This document shows positions 38,137-47,749 of a DNA stretch of 64,000 nucleotides, piece by piece. The stretch lies in NCBI GenBank assembly GCA_903893795.1, contig CAITNO010000066.1, positions 35,907 through 99,906 on the forward strand, given 5' to 3'. Both the position numbers and the translations under genes were made by a program. Origin of the DNA: Candidatus Hydrogenedentota bacterium. Its GTDB lineage: Bacteria; Hydrogenedentota; Hydrogenedentia; Hydrogenedentales; CAITNO01. Numbering within the stretch: position 1 is the first letter of the stretch; the number at the start of each line of letters is the position of its first letter. The notes under the pieces were generated by a model, which saw nothing but the letters and a program-made list of their open reading frames with translations, did no database searches and was not told the origin of the DNA.

Positions 38137-39234
38137 ATGCGAAAGATGTCATGGATGTTGGCAGTCGGGATGATGATGGGGTGTATGTTTATTTCGGGTT
38201 GCCCGCTGAGCCCCATACAACTCGTCGGGGAGATGATTCCTGTCCCGGCGGGTGAGTTTACCATGGGTTCCACGGGGACCGGAGACGATGCGGCGTACGG
38301 CGAACCGGACGAATTTCCCGCACATGCCGTCACCCTCGATTCCTATGAGATCGGAAAGAACCTTGTCACGAACCAGCAGTTTGCGTATGTGTTGAATTGG
38401 GCGAAGATAAGGGGATTCTTGAAGACTTCGACGGGATCAACATGGACCGGGACAGGCAATATTTATGCGGGCGGTGATTTGCAGATCATTGTTGCCTATG
38501 CCGACAGCGATTGCAATGTGCAGTATACGGACAAGTTGTTTTCGGCCAAGGAGAGGGCCGCGCTGCCCAGGGCCACCCGGCATTCAATGAACGCGCATCC
38601 CATGGTGGACGTCTCTTGGTACGGGGCGCTGGCTTACTGTAATTGGCTCAGTCGCATGCAGGACCTTGCGCCATGTTACGATATGAACTCGCCCGGGTGG
38701 CCGATGACAATTGCCCCAGGCACCTCCGGTGGTTACCGGTTGCCCACCGAAGCGGAGTGGGAGCGTGCCGCAGGGTGGGATGTTGCAGCTGCCGGTGGCC
38801 CCAAGCACTGGATATATGGTTTCAGCAGCGACACACTGACAGGGAAAGATCGCGAGAACTATTACGATTTGAAGCCGGATTTCGTCAATCCGCTCGGACT
38901 CAATGGGAACCCCTTTACTTCCCCCGTCGGCTGGTTCAACGGAGTGAATGTCAGCCTTAACGGGAACGTACACACGGTGAACAGTGTGAGCCCTGTTGGC
39001 GCCTATGATATGAGCGGAAACGTTTGGGAGTGGTGCGGTGATTGGTATTTGGACAGCTACTACGAAGGCGGTTCCATGAAGAATCCTCTTGGGCCTGATT
39101 CAGGCGCCTTGCGCGTGGTTCGCGGCGGTTCTTGGCGGAACTACGGCTATAACAGCCGTTCGGCGTCGCGCCACAGCGTTGCTCCCGATGACCCGGACTT
39201 CTATTACGGCTTCCGTCTCGCACGGACCAAATAG
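38137..39234 (+). CDS. Lipoprotein with formylglycine-generating-enzyme (SUMF1/FGE-sulfatase) domain
   Basis: Exported protein of 365 residues. A signal peptide rich in Met ends in the lipobox FISGC. The rest is an FGE-sulfatase/SUMF1-type domain: EMIPVPAGEFTMGSTGTGDD near the start, DSYEIGKNLVTNQQFAYVL, VDVSWYGALAYCNWLSRM, GGYRLPTEAEWERAAG, and the C-terminal GNVWEWCGDWY and VVRGGSWRNYGYNSRSASR. The active-site Cys pair of true formylglycine-generating enzymes is not evident near the C-terminus, so a structural or binding role is at least as likely as sulfatase activation. No sulfatase is seen nearby. Confidence 0.85.
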   Translation: MRKMSWMLAVGMMMGCMFISGCPLSPIQLVGEMIPVPAGEFTMGSTGTGDDAAYGEPDEFPAHAVTLDSYEIGKNLVTNQQFAYVLNWAKIRGFLKTSTGSTWTGTGNIYAGGDLQIIVAYADSDCNVQYTDKLFSAKERAALPRATRHSMNAHPMVDVSWYGALAYCNWLSRMQDLAPCYDMNSPGWPMTIAPGTSGGYRLPTEAEWERAAGWDVAAAGGPKHWIYGFSSDTLTGKDRENYYDLKPDFVNPLGLNGNPFTSPVGWFNGVNVSLNGNVHTVNSVSPVGAYDMSGNVWEWCGDWYLDSYYEGGSMKNPLGPDSGALRVVRGGSWRNYGYNSRSASRHSVAPDDPDFYYGFRLARTK

Positions 39235-39329
39235 CGGTGTTGCTCGGGCCGAGGAATGAAATTCCCGGCAAGGTGCTGGAGCCTTGCATGTGGATAGGGC
39301 AAGCAGGAGAGGGAAGTTGTTGGGGAAGT

Positions 39330-39358
39330 TTGACGTGGGGTGCCCCGAGTCTTACCAT
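39330..39358 (+). promoter_or_regulatory. Promoter of the alpha/beta hydrolase-like gene
   Basis: TTGACG (39330-39335) and TACCAT (39353-39358) are 17 bases apart; the spacer contains a GGGGTGCCCC palindrome. The ATG follows about 30 bases downstream. Confidence 0.45.
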
Positions 39359-39389
39359 GTAGGAAGAATGAAGTAAACGATACGGAGAT

Positions 39390-40361
39390 ATGCCGGTCAT
39401 GATAGACCTGAACAAAATAAGCAGCCTGCTGGGTTGGCCCGAAAAACGCAAAGAAATCGAAACGTCCATCGAGGCCATCATCGGTGCCGTTCCCGAGAAG
39501 CGCGTCGAGCCCCAAATGAAGGTCACTGAGGAGTATGAAACCCGTGGGCTGACGCGCAAGCGGGTGAACCTTTTCGTCCGAGAAGATGAACTCGTCTCAG
39601 GCTGGCTGTTTGTGCCCGACGGCAAGGACGAGTCACCGGCGATACTCTGCTGCCACGGCAAGACGCCCCACGGCAAGGATGAGGCGGCGGGATTGGACGG
39701 CAACCACCGGCTTGCCTTTGCGCAGCACTATGCGGAACGGGGTTACATCACCTTCGCCATTGACACCATCACCACCGGGGAGCGCATTTCTTTCAAGCGC
39801 CAACCCTTCGATACAGAAATCTTCTACAAGGACCATCCCCACCTGAGTCTCGCCGGAAAGATGCTCGCTGATCACATGCACGCGATTGACGTCTTTGCCG
39901 AGGTGAAACGCGTCGATGCCACGCGCATCGGCGTGGTCGGTCATGGGCTTGGCGGCCTTAACGCACTGTTGCTCGCGGCCTTTGACGACCGGGTGCAGGC
40001 CTGCGTGGCGAGTTGCGGCTTTACCCGCTTTGCCACCGACAAGAAGCCCGGCACGTGGGCCGGTGATGACAGCCTTATGCTGATTCCCAAGGTCGCCGAT
40101 GGAAAGGCCGACGCGCTTCCTTTCGACTGGGAGCATATCCTGGCGCTTGCCGCGCCCACGGCGCTTCAGGTGATCACGTCCCTTTCTGAATCAGTGCATG
40201 CAAATCCCAAGAGCTGCCAGAAGGCCGTCACCCAGGCCAGCAAGGTTTACAAGTTGCTCGGTGCCCAAAGCGCGCTTAACCATTACACCCACCACGACGG
40301 TGATGAGGTCACCCCCGAGACGTTAGAAGTTGCGGACGAGTGGTTTGAGCGCTGGCTGTAA
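39390..40361 (+). CDS. Alpha/beta hydrolase fold protein lacking the nucleophile serine
   Basis: Dienelactone hydrolase / acetyl xylan esterase-like protein of 323 residues, without signal peptide. The oxyanion region is LCCHGKTPHGKDEA and the strand-turn-helix motif reads GVVGHGLGGLNALLLAA, so residue 186 is Gly where the family has the nucleophilic Ser (GHSLGG). The likely catalytic His is in HYTHHDGDEVTPE near the C-terminus. Codon 186 is GGG, two base changes from AGC, so this is unlikely to be a simple read error. The protein may be inactive as an esterase or use another mechanism. GGAG sits 2 bases before the ATG at 39390 and 11 before the ATG at 39399; either may be used. Confidence 0.8.
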   Translation: MPVMIDLNKISSLLGWPEKRKEIETSIEAIIGAVPEKRVEPQMKVTEEYETRGLTRKRVNLFVREDELVSGWLFVPDGKDESPAILCCHGKTPHGKDEAAGLDGNHRLAFAQHYAERGYITFAIDTITTGERISFKRQPFDTEIFYKDHPHLSLAGKMLADHMHAIDVFAEVKRVDATRIGVVGHGLGGLNALLLAAFDDRVQACVASCGFTRFATDKKPGTWAGDDSLMLIPKVADGKADALPFDWEHILALAAPTALQVITSLSESVHANPKSCQKAVTQASKVYKLLGAQSALNHYTHHDGDEVTPETLEVADEWFERWL

Positions 40362-40435
40362 TTGGCGGTTTCAACCTCTTTTCTTTTACACCGCAACCTC
40401 GAAGAACCTCGTCTTTCCGGAAAGTTGGCACATCC

Positions 40436-42373
40436 ATGTCCGCCCAAGCCGCACCTAAACCACTGCTGAGCGTTATCGGCGCAGTCAAGAACTACGGGTC
40501 CCAACCGGTTCTTGACGGGGTGTCCCTAACCATTAACGAGGGGGACCGCGTAGGGCTTATCGGCCGAAACGGCTGCGGAAAGTCCACCCTGATGCGCATG
40601 ATGGCCGGACTGGACCGCCTCGACGCGGGCGAGATCACGGTAACGCAGGGCATGCGCGTTGCCATGCTGGGCCAGCAGAGCGACCTCGACCGAAACCAAA
40701 CCGTTGGGGAAGCGCTGCGGGCCGCCGCTTCTGAACTGCACGAACTGCTGGAATCGTACCAGGAAACGATGCGGCGACTGGCCGGTGCTTCGGAGGACTC
40801 CAGGGAATACCACCAACTGCAGGAACAGTGCGACCACCTTCACCATGCGCTGGACATTGCCGATGGATGGCATCCGGAGCAGGAATCACGGCGGGTGGCC
40901 AGCGCCCTGCGTTTGCCCTCTGAAGACCAATTGTTGTCGTCACTCTCGGGTGGAGAATTGCGGCGTTTGGATATGGCCACGAAAATAATCCTGCATCCCG
41001 ATATCCTGCTGCTTGATGAGCCGACCAATCATATCGACACCGAGAGCATCGCCTGGATTGAGGGCTATCTGGAACGTTACGAGGGGGCCTGCGTGCTGGT
41101 CACGCACGACCGCTATTTCCTTGACCGGGTGGTGAACAGGATTGTCGAACTGGAATTCAGCCATGTCTATTCTTTTCCCGGAAGTTACGCCCGGTTCCTG
41201 GAGCAGAAGTCGGCCGTGGAGGAGGTCCGGGCTCGCTCGGAGGACAACCGTCTTGCGCTGATCCGCCGTGAACTGGCCTGGTACCGGCGGGGCGCCCAGG
41301 CCCGCACCACCAAGCAGAAGGCGCGGATCAACCGCTTTGTGGAGGTGAATGAGGAAGGGCCTCCGATGCAGCACCGGGACTTCCTCTTTGAGATTCCCGA
41401 GCCGGAACGGCTTGGTAAAAACATTTTAGAGGCGCGCCAAATTACCCACGGGTACGGGGACCGCACCCTGTTCCATCGATTCTCTCTTTACATGCGCAGC
41501 GGCATGCGTGTCGGCATCATCGGGCCAAATGGCTGCGGGAAGACAACGCTGGTCCGCGTGCTCATGGGTACGGAGCGCCCGGGCAAGGGCGAGGTCGCCA
41601 TCGGTGACACGACGCATTTTCTCTATCTCGACCAGCATCATGCCGACGTGGACCCGGCGCAGTCTATCCTTGATTTCGTTTCAGACGGCGCGCGTTTTTG
41701 GGAGGTCGGCAAGCATCGTGTCTTTGTCCCGGCCTATGTGGAGAAGTTTCTGTTCGATAAGGAAAGTGTCCACATGCCCATGGGCAACCTGTCCGGCGGC
41801 GAACGAAACCGGCTGGACCTCGTCCGGCGTTTGCTGCGCGGCGGTAATTTCCTGATTCTCGATGAACCCACCAATGATCTTGATCTGTTCACTCTGCGCT
41901 TGCTGGAGGAAACCATCACGGCTTTTGAAGGTTGCGCATTGGTGGTCAGTCACGACCGATACTTTCTAAACCGGATTTGCACGCATCTATTGGTCTTTGG
42001 GGAGAATGGGGAAATCCACGAGATTACAGGCAACTACGACGATTACCTGCTCTTTGAAGAGCGGCGGAAGGAAGATCGGGTCAGGGAGGCTCGGGCTGCG
42101 TCCGCCACAGCACCCGCGCCCGTGCGCAGGGATGAAACGGCGCGGGGACAGAAGCTGTCCTGGAAGGAAAAGCAGGAGTTGGAGGGGATGGAGGCGGTTA
42201 TTCTGGAAGTGGAGGAACAGGTCACCGCTTTGGAAGTGGAAATGCAGTTGCCCGGTTTCTATGAGCAGCCGCACGACCTAGTGCTCACGAAGCTGGATGC
42301 ATTGAAGACCGCTCGAAAAAGGGTGGAGGACCTGTATCAGCGCTGGCAGGAGCTGGAGGCGCGGCAGTCCTGA
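40436..42373 (+). CDS. ABC-F family ATPase
   Basis: Soluble tandem ATPase of 645 residues that acts on ribosomes (family members include Uup, EttA and YheS). The first cassette has GRNGCGKSTLMRMMAG, LSGGELRRLDMATKI and LLLDEPTNHID; the second has GPNGCGKTTLVRVLMG, LSGGERNRLDLVRRL and LILDEPTNDLD. The P-site linker between them (about 245-315) includes RRGAQARTTKQKARI, typical of the family. A C-terminal Glu-rich coiled coil (about 560-645) resembles that of Uup. No membrane segments. Which ribosome-rescue or antibiotic-protection role it has cannot be read from sequence. Confidence 0.92.
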   Translation: MSAQAAPKPLLSVIGAVKNYGSQPVLDGVSLTINEGDRVGLIGRNGCGKSTLMRMMAGLDRLDAGEITVTQGMRVAMLGQQSDLDRNQTVGEALRAAASELHELLESYQETMRRLAGASEDSREYHQLQEQCDHLHHALDIADGWHPEQESRRVASALRLPSEDQLLSSLSGGELRRLDMATKIILHPDILLLDEPTNHIDTESIAWIEGYLERYEGACVLVTHDRYFLDRVVNRIVELEFSHVYSFPGSYARFLEQKSAVEEVRARSEDNRLALIRRELAWYRRGAQARTTKQKARINRFVEVNEEGPPMQHRDFLFEIPEPERLGKNILEARQITHGYGDRTLFHRFSLYMRSGMRVGIIGPNGCGKTTLVRVLMGTERPGKGEVAIGDTTHFLYLDQHHADVDPAQSILDFVSDGARFWEVGKHRVFVPAYVEKFLFDKESVHMPMGNLSGGERNRLDLVRRLLRGGNFLILDEPTNDLDLFTLRLLEETITAFEGCALVVSHDRYFLNRICTHLLVFGENGEIHEITGNYDDYLLFEERRKEDRVREARAASATAPAPVRRDETARGQKLSWKEKQELEGMEAVILEVEEQVTALEVEMQLPGFYEQPHDLVLTKLDALKTARKRVEDLYQRWQELEARQS

Positions 42374-42397
42374 TTCGCCGGTGGTGTTGCTGTCTGG

Positions 42398-43057
42398 CTA
42401 AATGTTGTTCGGATAGCGTCTGTGGTTTTTGTTCATTTCCATGGGGGGGCGATTTCGGGCAGCTTTGAGGACGAACCATTCATTAAGGACCGCGACGAGG
42501 GTCAGTCCTGTGAAATAGATTGACCCAAAGGCCATCACCCGGTAAGGTTCTTCCGGCCAGAGTCCCTTGTCCTTGAAATGCTGCGCGGCAATGACCGCCG
42601 CTGTCACACCAAAGGGGGGAACGGGCAGTGCCGAGGTTCCGAAGGCGCCGAAGAGGTAGAGCACCGTCATGGCTGCCCAATTCATCATCAGCGCCGCTTG
42701 GCCGTCCCTGTCCGGAGGACGCAGCACCACGGTTGGGAAACGGCTCATGATGAGGCCCCAGAAAGCCCACAAGGGCCACCACCCACCGTACATGGCTGCA
42801 AAGGCGGCGGCAAAAAGGGTATACAGTGCCGTCAATGCGGCAAACATTCCCGCCCGGGATGCGCGCGACTCGTCTCTTGCCGCCAACGCTCCAAAAAATC
42901 CGGAAGCGTGAACGACGATGAACTCCATCAGCATGACAAAGGTTAAATGATGAACCGTGAGGGGGCCAAAAGTGTTGGGATAAAACCACGTGATGAAAAA
43001 CATCGCGGCTATCCAGGCGTTCATACCACCTGCCCACAAGAGACGAACGACAGACAT
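42398..43057 (-). CDS. Multi-pass membrane protein of unknown function
   Basis: About 219 residues with roughly six hydrophobic segments: near residues 8-28, 36-60, 70-105 (possibly two), 123-140, 148-162 and 178-200. The first begins WAGGMNAWIAAMFFITWFYP. Trp-rich stretches (GGWWPLWAFWG) and a basic C-terminus (ENRPPMEM-like, KNHRRYPNN) are notable. I do not recognise the family. The ATG at 43057 is preferred over one 20 codons upstream because GAGGAAAG lies in front of it and the extra segment is polar. It is convergent with the ABC-F gene and divergent from the glycosyltransferase gene. Confidence 0.6.
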   Translation of the reverse strand: MSVVRLLWAGGMNAWIAAMFFITWFYPNTFGPLTVHHLTFVMLMEFIVVHASGFFGALAARDESRASRAGMFAALTALYTLFAAAFAAMYGGWWPLWAFWGLIMSRFPTVVLRPPDRDGQAALMMNWAAMTVLYLFGAFGTSALPVPPFGVTAAVIAAQHFKDKGLWPEEPYRVMAFGSIYFTGLTLVAVLNEWFVLKAARNRPPMEMNKNHRRYPNNI

Positions 43058-43327
43058 CAATGCACTTTCCTCAAGACTGGTACCTCTATGGTTTCGGTTA
43101 TTTTCTGTCTGCTGCAAATGGCAGCCCTAGAAAACCAGCGCGCCAATGGCAAGTATACTTGAAGGACCTCTCGAAATGGGATTCAGCTCTCTTTATGATT
43201 TGTGGAAACAAGGGCGTCGGTATTCTCTATGGTTGGCGGGTCAAGTCAATTATCCAACGGAGTCAGGGAAAAGGTGGAGGAAGTTGCCGAACACCGGGGG
43301 CGATTGCTCTGCTATACTTCTGCTCGC

Positions 43328-44647
43328 ATGAGCGAACCTCTCTTACATGTGTTGGTCATTAACTGGAACGGGCGCGAGCATCTCGACGGCTGTTTCGAGT
43401 CACTTTTGTCCGCCCAATATGGAAATATCCGTTTTGTGCTGGTTGACAACGGCAGTTCGGACGGTTCTGTGGCGTATGTTCGGGAACGTTACGGCCATGA
43501 CGCCCGTGTGGAGTTTCTGGAGCTTCCAGAAAACTTGGGATGGAGCGGTGGCAATAATGCGGGCATGCTGCGGGCCATGGAGGCGGGTGCGGCGTATGTT
43601 TTCCTTCTGAACAACGACACACGCGTTGACGCAAACGTTTTCGAGAACACTATTGCCCTGGCCGAAAGTTTTCCTCAGGTCGGGGTGGTTGCGCCCAAGA
43701 TGGTGCTTTTCGGGCAGCGCTGTGTACTCAATTCAGTTGGCCTGTTTTGCACACCCGCCGGCACAAGTTGGGACATCGGCGCCGGTCGCCTGGACGGTCC
43801 ACGGTGGAATGGGGGAGAGGCGGTCGTCGGCGCGTGCGGCGGTGCCTGTCTTATCCGCACGGAGGCTCTTAAGAAAACGGGGTTGCTGCCCGAAGAATTC
43901 GTCATTTATTTGGATGACCTTGATCTCTGTCTGCGCATTTGGGATGCCGGTTATGAGGTCCGTCCCTGTCCCGACGCCGTGGTCGAGCACAAGTTCAGTG
44001 CCTCGATGGGGGAGGGGGAGCGCGCCAAGTACAAGTATTTTCTTGCCACGCGCAACCGGTTCTTGGTTGTGTTTCGCAATTTCAGTTGCTTGCGGATCCT
44101 CCAAAGTGCGCCCTGGATTGCGTTGGCTGAGGCGCGTTCTCTGGGCCGGGCGGTCCTCGATGGACTGTGGTGGCGCATTGGCGCGCATTTCCGAGCGTGG
44201 ATTTATACAATTATTAGGTTGCCGTCATTGCTTGCCTATCGGCAAGCGCGCAAGAGACTCGGTCTTTCCATGGGGCGTTTCTGGCTCATGATGCACCGGG
44301 GCGAACTGTTTTGTCCCGGGGTGGAACTGCCACAAGACGGGTGGTATAAATCGAGGAGCGTGGAGGGGCGGGAAGTGCGGCCCATGAGTGCCACCGCGTG
44401 GATTGACACAGAGGGCGGACAGTTGCGCGTTTTCCACGCGAATTGTTATCCTCACTTGGGTGCAACACAGGTGCGCATGGAGGTTAAGGGAAAGACCCTG
44501 GCCTTATTGTCGGCCAGCCATATGGAAACTGTCCAAGTGGAGGTCCCGACAGGAAGACTGATGTTTGTTGCGGAACGCATCTTTCATGCCGAAGAAACGG
44601 GTGCTTTGACGGAGTATGGCGGTTGGATTTCTGTCGAACCGGGATGA
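43328..44647 (+). CDS. Family 2 glycosyltransferase
   Basis: GT-A fold glycosyltransferase of 439 residues. The N-terminal domain carries VLVINWNGREHLDGCFESLL, VLVDNGSSDGSVAYVRE, the LPENLGWSGGNNAGM block and the LLNNDTRVD DxD motif, then YLDDLDLCLRIWDAGYEV, where the catalytic base is expected; all are typical of rhamnosyl-type GT2 enzymes. A hydrophobic stretch near 280-320 may associate with the membrane. The C-terminal ~90 residues are a separate beta-rich region of unknown role. The ATG at 43328 begins right at the domain; TATACT lies just upstream (43314-43319). Its stop overlaps the start of the polyprenyl synthase gene. Confidence 0.88.
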   Translation: MSEPLLHVLVINWNGREHLDGCFESLLSAQYGNIRFVLVDNGSSDGSVAYVRERYGHDARVEFLELPENLGWSGGNNAGMLRAMEAGAAYVFLLNNDTRVDANVFENTIALAESFPQVGVVAPKMVLFGQRCVLNSVGLFCTPAGTSWDIGAGRLDGPRWNGGEAVVGACGGACLIRTEALKKTGLLPEEFVIYLDDLDLCLRIWDAGYEVRPCPDAVVEHKFSASMGEGERAKYKYFLATRNRFLVVFRNFSCLRILQSAPWIALAEARSLGRAVLDGLWWRIGAHFRAWIYTIIRLPSLLAYRQARKRLGLSMGRFWLMMHRGELFCPGVELPQDGWYKSRSVEGREVRPMSATAWIDTEGGQLRVFHANCYPHLGATQVRMEVKGKTLALLSASHMETVQVEVPTGRLMFVAERIFHAEETGALTEYGGWISVEPG

Positions 44648-45537
44648 TTCATCCCATTGGACACCGAACTATTATGGTTGCTGACTTATTAGAGCTTTTT
44701 CGGGAGCGAGTTCGTCGAGTAGATGAAGCGTTGGAAGCCCGTCTTCCTGCGGCCGCGAGCGCCCCGGAAAAGGTCCACGAGGCAATGCGCTACGCCGTGT
44801 TTGGCGGGGGCAAGCGGTTGCGCCCTGTGGCGATGCTTGCGGCGGCCGAGGCATTGGGACGGCGTCCGGAAGCCTTTTTCGAAGCTGCCTGCGCGGTGGA
44901 GCTTGCCCATACCACTTCGCTGATCCTGGACGATCTTCCCTGCATGGACGATGCGGAACTGCGCCGTGGCCGACCCTGCACACACAAGAAATACGGTGAC
45001 GCCACCGCATTGCTCGCGGCGATTGCCCTGCTGAGCCAGGCGTTTCGTCTTGTTGCCCGCAATGCCTGTACTCTGGGCAACCCGGAGAACGCCTCTGCGG
45101 CCGTGACGCTCCTGGACGAGGCGTTGGGGCCGCGCGGACTGGTCGGCGGCCAAGAACTGGACCTTCGGATGACCGGCATTGATATATCTCTCGACACGGT
45201 GATGCACGTGCATGCGAAAAAGGCCGGTGCGCTCTTTGTCGCGGCAGTGCGCCTTCCCGCCGTGCTGGCCGGGGTGGACAGCGACCGTGCGCAGCGGCTT
45301 GCCGATTTCGCCGCTCCCGTTGGGCTGGCTTTTCAGATTACCGACGACCTGATCGACACGGCCGACCCAAGCGAGGACGCGGGAAAATCGACCTTCGTGA
45401 CACTTTTGGGGGAAGAGGGCGCGAGGCAGCGTGTTGACGCCCTAATCGATGAGGCCATTTCCGCCATTCTACCCTTGGGGGACGGGGCGGAGGGGCTGAG
45501 GCATCTGGCAAAATATGTCCAATCCCGGCAAGTCTGA
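44644..45537 (+). CDS. ispA: Polyprenyl synthetase (farnesyl/geranylgeranyl diphosphate synthase)
   Basis: Short-chain trans-isoprenyl diphosphate synthase of about 297 residues. Seen are GGGKRLRPVAMLAAAE, the first Asp-rich motif LILDDLPCMDDAELRRGRP and the second one ITDDLIDTADPSEDAGKS, with GGQELDL and HAKKAGALF between them. Two residues between the Asp pairs of the first motif (DDLPCMDD) are typical of bacterial IspA. The ATG at 44644 overlaps the glycosyltransferase stop (ATGA); an ATG at 44674 also fits family length. It would supply isoprenoid precursors, possibly the lipid carriers used by the neighbouring glycosyltransferase. Chain length of the product is inferred, not shown. Confidence 0.9.
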   Translation: MIHPIGHRTIMVADLLELFRERVRRVDEALEARLPAAASAPEKVHEAMRYAVFGGGKRLRPVAMLAAAEALGRRPEAFFEAACAVELAHTTSLILDDLPCMDDAELRRGRPCTHKKYGDATALLAAIALLSQAFRLVARNACTLGNPENASAAVTLLDEALGPRGLVGGQELDLRMTGIDISLDTVMHVHAKKAGALFVAAVRLPAVLAGVDSDRAQRLADFAAPVGLAFQITDDLIDTADPSEDAGKSTFVTLLGEEGARQRVDALIDEAISAILPLGDGAEGLRHLAKYVQSRQV

Positions 45538-47749
45538 CAATTCAGTCCTCTATCTGCGCATCCTCGTCCTGCTGGCCCTGATGGCGATTGCAGGTGCCGC
45601 TGGTTTGTGGATGGGCAAGAGGTCTGTTCCAGAAGAAATGCCCGTTGTGCCCAGGTCCACTGAAGAATTGGCCCAGTCGAGTCCAAGCAAAGCCGTGCCA
45701 AATTCAGCAACCCCTGCGCCCGACCCTTCGTCACCGCCTGTGTATTTCTTTGCGCATCCGCAGAATGAGGAGTCCTGGAAGACGGTTCTCGAAGAGGTTG
45801 CCATGGCCTCGGAGGCAAATATTCACCAGTATATAGTGCCCGTTACCATGAGTTGGACAGATGGAAAGGCGGCCGGGGAGGCCTTGTCGGGGCTTAAGCG
45901 CTACATTTCTGCCGACCCCAAGGCGACGTTTTTTGTGCAGGTCAGTCTAAACCCTGACGAAGTGTGGCGTGAGGCTCATCCCGGTGAACTGATGGTGGTC
46001 AACGGCACACCGCAGGCGCTTCCGAGTGCCGCTTCACAGCAATGGATCGAGGATGCGCGCGGGGCGCTCACCCGGCTTATGGAAGCGGTGGAGGGGGGCG
46101 AGGTAAGCAGAAGAATATCGGGGTACGTCCTTCGGGGCCTCGTGGATGACCTGTGGATACAACCCACGGAATATGACCGCTCTGAAGCCAACCGGCAGGG
46201 ATTCAGGGATTGGCTGCTCCGCCATTACGGGAGTCAGGATGAGTTGCGCAAGGCTTGGCGCATGCCCGAAATGAAGGCGGGGGACGTGGTCATTCCGGAT
46301 CGGCCGGAAACGGATAATCTTGGCCAGGTCTTTTTTGCGCTGCCCGCCGCACAGCCAACCGTCGATTTTCTGCGTTATACTTCGGAAATCACCGCCGAGG
46401 CAATTGCCGCCATGGCCTCCCATCTTGCGGCAACATCAGCGATTAAGCCGGTGCTCCTTGCCTCCTACGGCTACAGTTTCGAGCTTCTCTCGAATGCCGC
46501 CGGCCATTTCGCGCTGATCAATCTCCTTCAAAGCGATTTGGATGGATTCATCAGCCCCGTCTCTTCCGTTGACCGGGGTCTGGGCGGGGTCGGCGGATTT
46601 ATGGGGCCCGTTCACAGCCTTACTTCGCGCGGCCGGACCTGGCTGGTGCTCGATGACACGCGTACCGGTGTGCAGCGGGATGAGGGCACCGGCCAATTCT
46701 CCCGGATGCGGGGCGTTCGCGCTGAGGACATCTTCGATGTTCAGCGCCGGAACTTTTCCGCAGCCCTGGTGAACGGCCTTGGCATTGTCTGGTCTGACCC
46801 AGGCGGGGAAGGCTGGCTGCATGACAAAGACCAGCTTTCAGAGCTTGGGCGCATGCGAGAAATCTACGCGGCCCATCCCGCACCCTTTCCGGGCGAACCG
46901 GCCAGTTCGGCTTCCGTCGGGGTGAACGTGGTTGTGGACGAAGATTCGCGTTTTTATCAGCAGTGCGATGCAAAGGTGAATGCACTGCTGCTCAACGGTG
47001 GGCGTGATGCCGTGCTGCGCGCCGGTGTGCCGTCACGTTTCGTGCTCCTTCGTGATGTGATTGAGGGTTTGGCTCCACCGGCTCCAGTTTATCTTTTCAC
47101 TAATGCGTTCCGGCTTTCGGCCGCTGACCGAAAATCCCTTCAGGAGCGACTGGCCCGTGAGAATGCCTGCGCGATCTGGTTATACGCTCCGGGTTATATC
47201 GACTCCGTGGGTTCGGTGGACAACATTTGTGCCACCACAGGCATGACGGTCAAGGCTTTTGAGAAACCAGCCTTAAGCTCTTCGGTTTTCCGAATTCCCG
47301 GGCAGTTCCTGGCGGAAAACACAGTGATAGGACTGCCAGAAACGTGGAATCCCCTGTTCTATATCGAGGACCAGGGGGCCGATGTGTTGGCACAGTACAA
47401 AGCCTCAGGGAAGGCAAGCATTGCGGTGAAGTCTCAGCCGGCAGGATGGACATCGGTTTACGTGGCTGAGCCCTGCATTGTTCCTGGACTTGTATGCGAA
47501 CTGCTCCGCATACTTGAACAGCCGCTCTTTGTTCAGCCTGGAGAGGTCAATTGCTACGATGCTGTTTATGCCGGTGGACACTTGCTTGCCATCCACGGAA
47601 GCCAGGAGGGTAAACGGACCGTTGGATTGGGCGCCTTTTTCGATATTGAGGATCTCTTCGATTCCTCCATCGGGTGGGTGCAAAAAGATGGATTTCTTCT
47701 GCCTTTGCATACGGGTGAGACCCGCCTTTTTTCACTTAAACCCATCTGA
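45515..47749 (+). CDS. Membrane-anchored protein with GH42/beta-galactosidase-like regions
   Basis: A 744-residue protein with one N-terminal transmembrane helix (about 12-33) and a Pro/Ser-rich stalk (about 40-75), facing the periplasm or outside. The central part (about 80-450) reads like a TIM-barrel glycosidase: PVTMSWTDGKAAGEALSGL, VSRRISGYVLRGLVDDLWI, FRDWLLRHYGSQDELRKAW, LQSDLDGFISPVSSVDRGLG. RDWLLRHYGSQDELRKAW closely resembles the same helix in GH42 beta-galactosidases and their relatives. The part around 480-590 resembles the GH42 trimerisation domain (CAIWLYAPGYID). I do not identify the catalytic acid pair with certainty. It overlaps the polyprenyl synthase gene by 23 bases. Confidence 0.65.
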   Translation: MSNPGKSDNSVLYLRILVLLALMAIAGAAGLWMGKRSVPEEMPVVPRSTEELAQSSPSKAVPNSATPAPDPSSPPVYFFAHPQNEESWKTVLEEVAMASEANIHQYIVPVTMSWTDGKAAGEALSGLKRYISADPKATFFVQVSLNPDEVWREAHPGELMVVNGTPQALPSAASQQWIEDARGALTRLMEAVEGGEVSRRISGYVLRGLVDDLWIQPTEYDRSEANRQGFRDWLLRHYGSQDELRKAWRMPEMKAGDVVIPDRPETDNLGQVFFALPAAQPTVDFLRYTSEITAEAIAAMASHLAATSAIKPVLLASYGYSFELLSNAAGHFALINLLQSDLDGFISPVSSVDRGLGGVGGFMGPVHSLTSRGRTWLVLDDTRTGVQRDEGTGQFSRMRGVRAEDIFDVQRRNFSAALVNGLGIVWSDPGGEGWLHDKDQLSELGRMREIYAAHPAPFPGEPASSASVGVNVVVDEDSRFYQQCDAKVNALLLNGGRDAVLRAGVPSRFVLLRDVIEGLAPPAPVYLFTNAFRLSAADRKSLQERLARENACAIWLYAPGYIDSVGSVDNICATTGMTVKAFEKPALSSSVFRIPGQFLAENTVIGLPETWNPLFYIEDQGADVLAQYKASGKASIAVKSQPAGWTSVYVAEPCIVPGLVCELLRILEQPLFVQPGEVNCYDAVYAGGHLLAIHGSQEGKRTVGLGAFFDIEDLFDSSIGWVQKDGFLLPLHTGETRLFSLKPI

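Noticed and set aside
38137..39234. Calling the FGE-domain lipoprotein a true formylglycine-generating enzyme
   Set aside because: The active-site Cys pair was not found and no sulfatase is nearby; only the domain is claimed.
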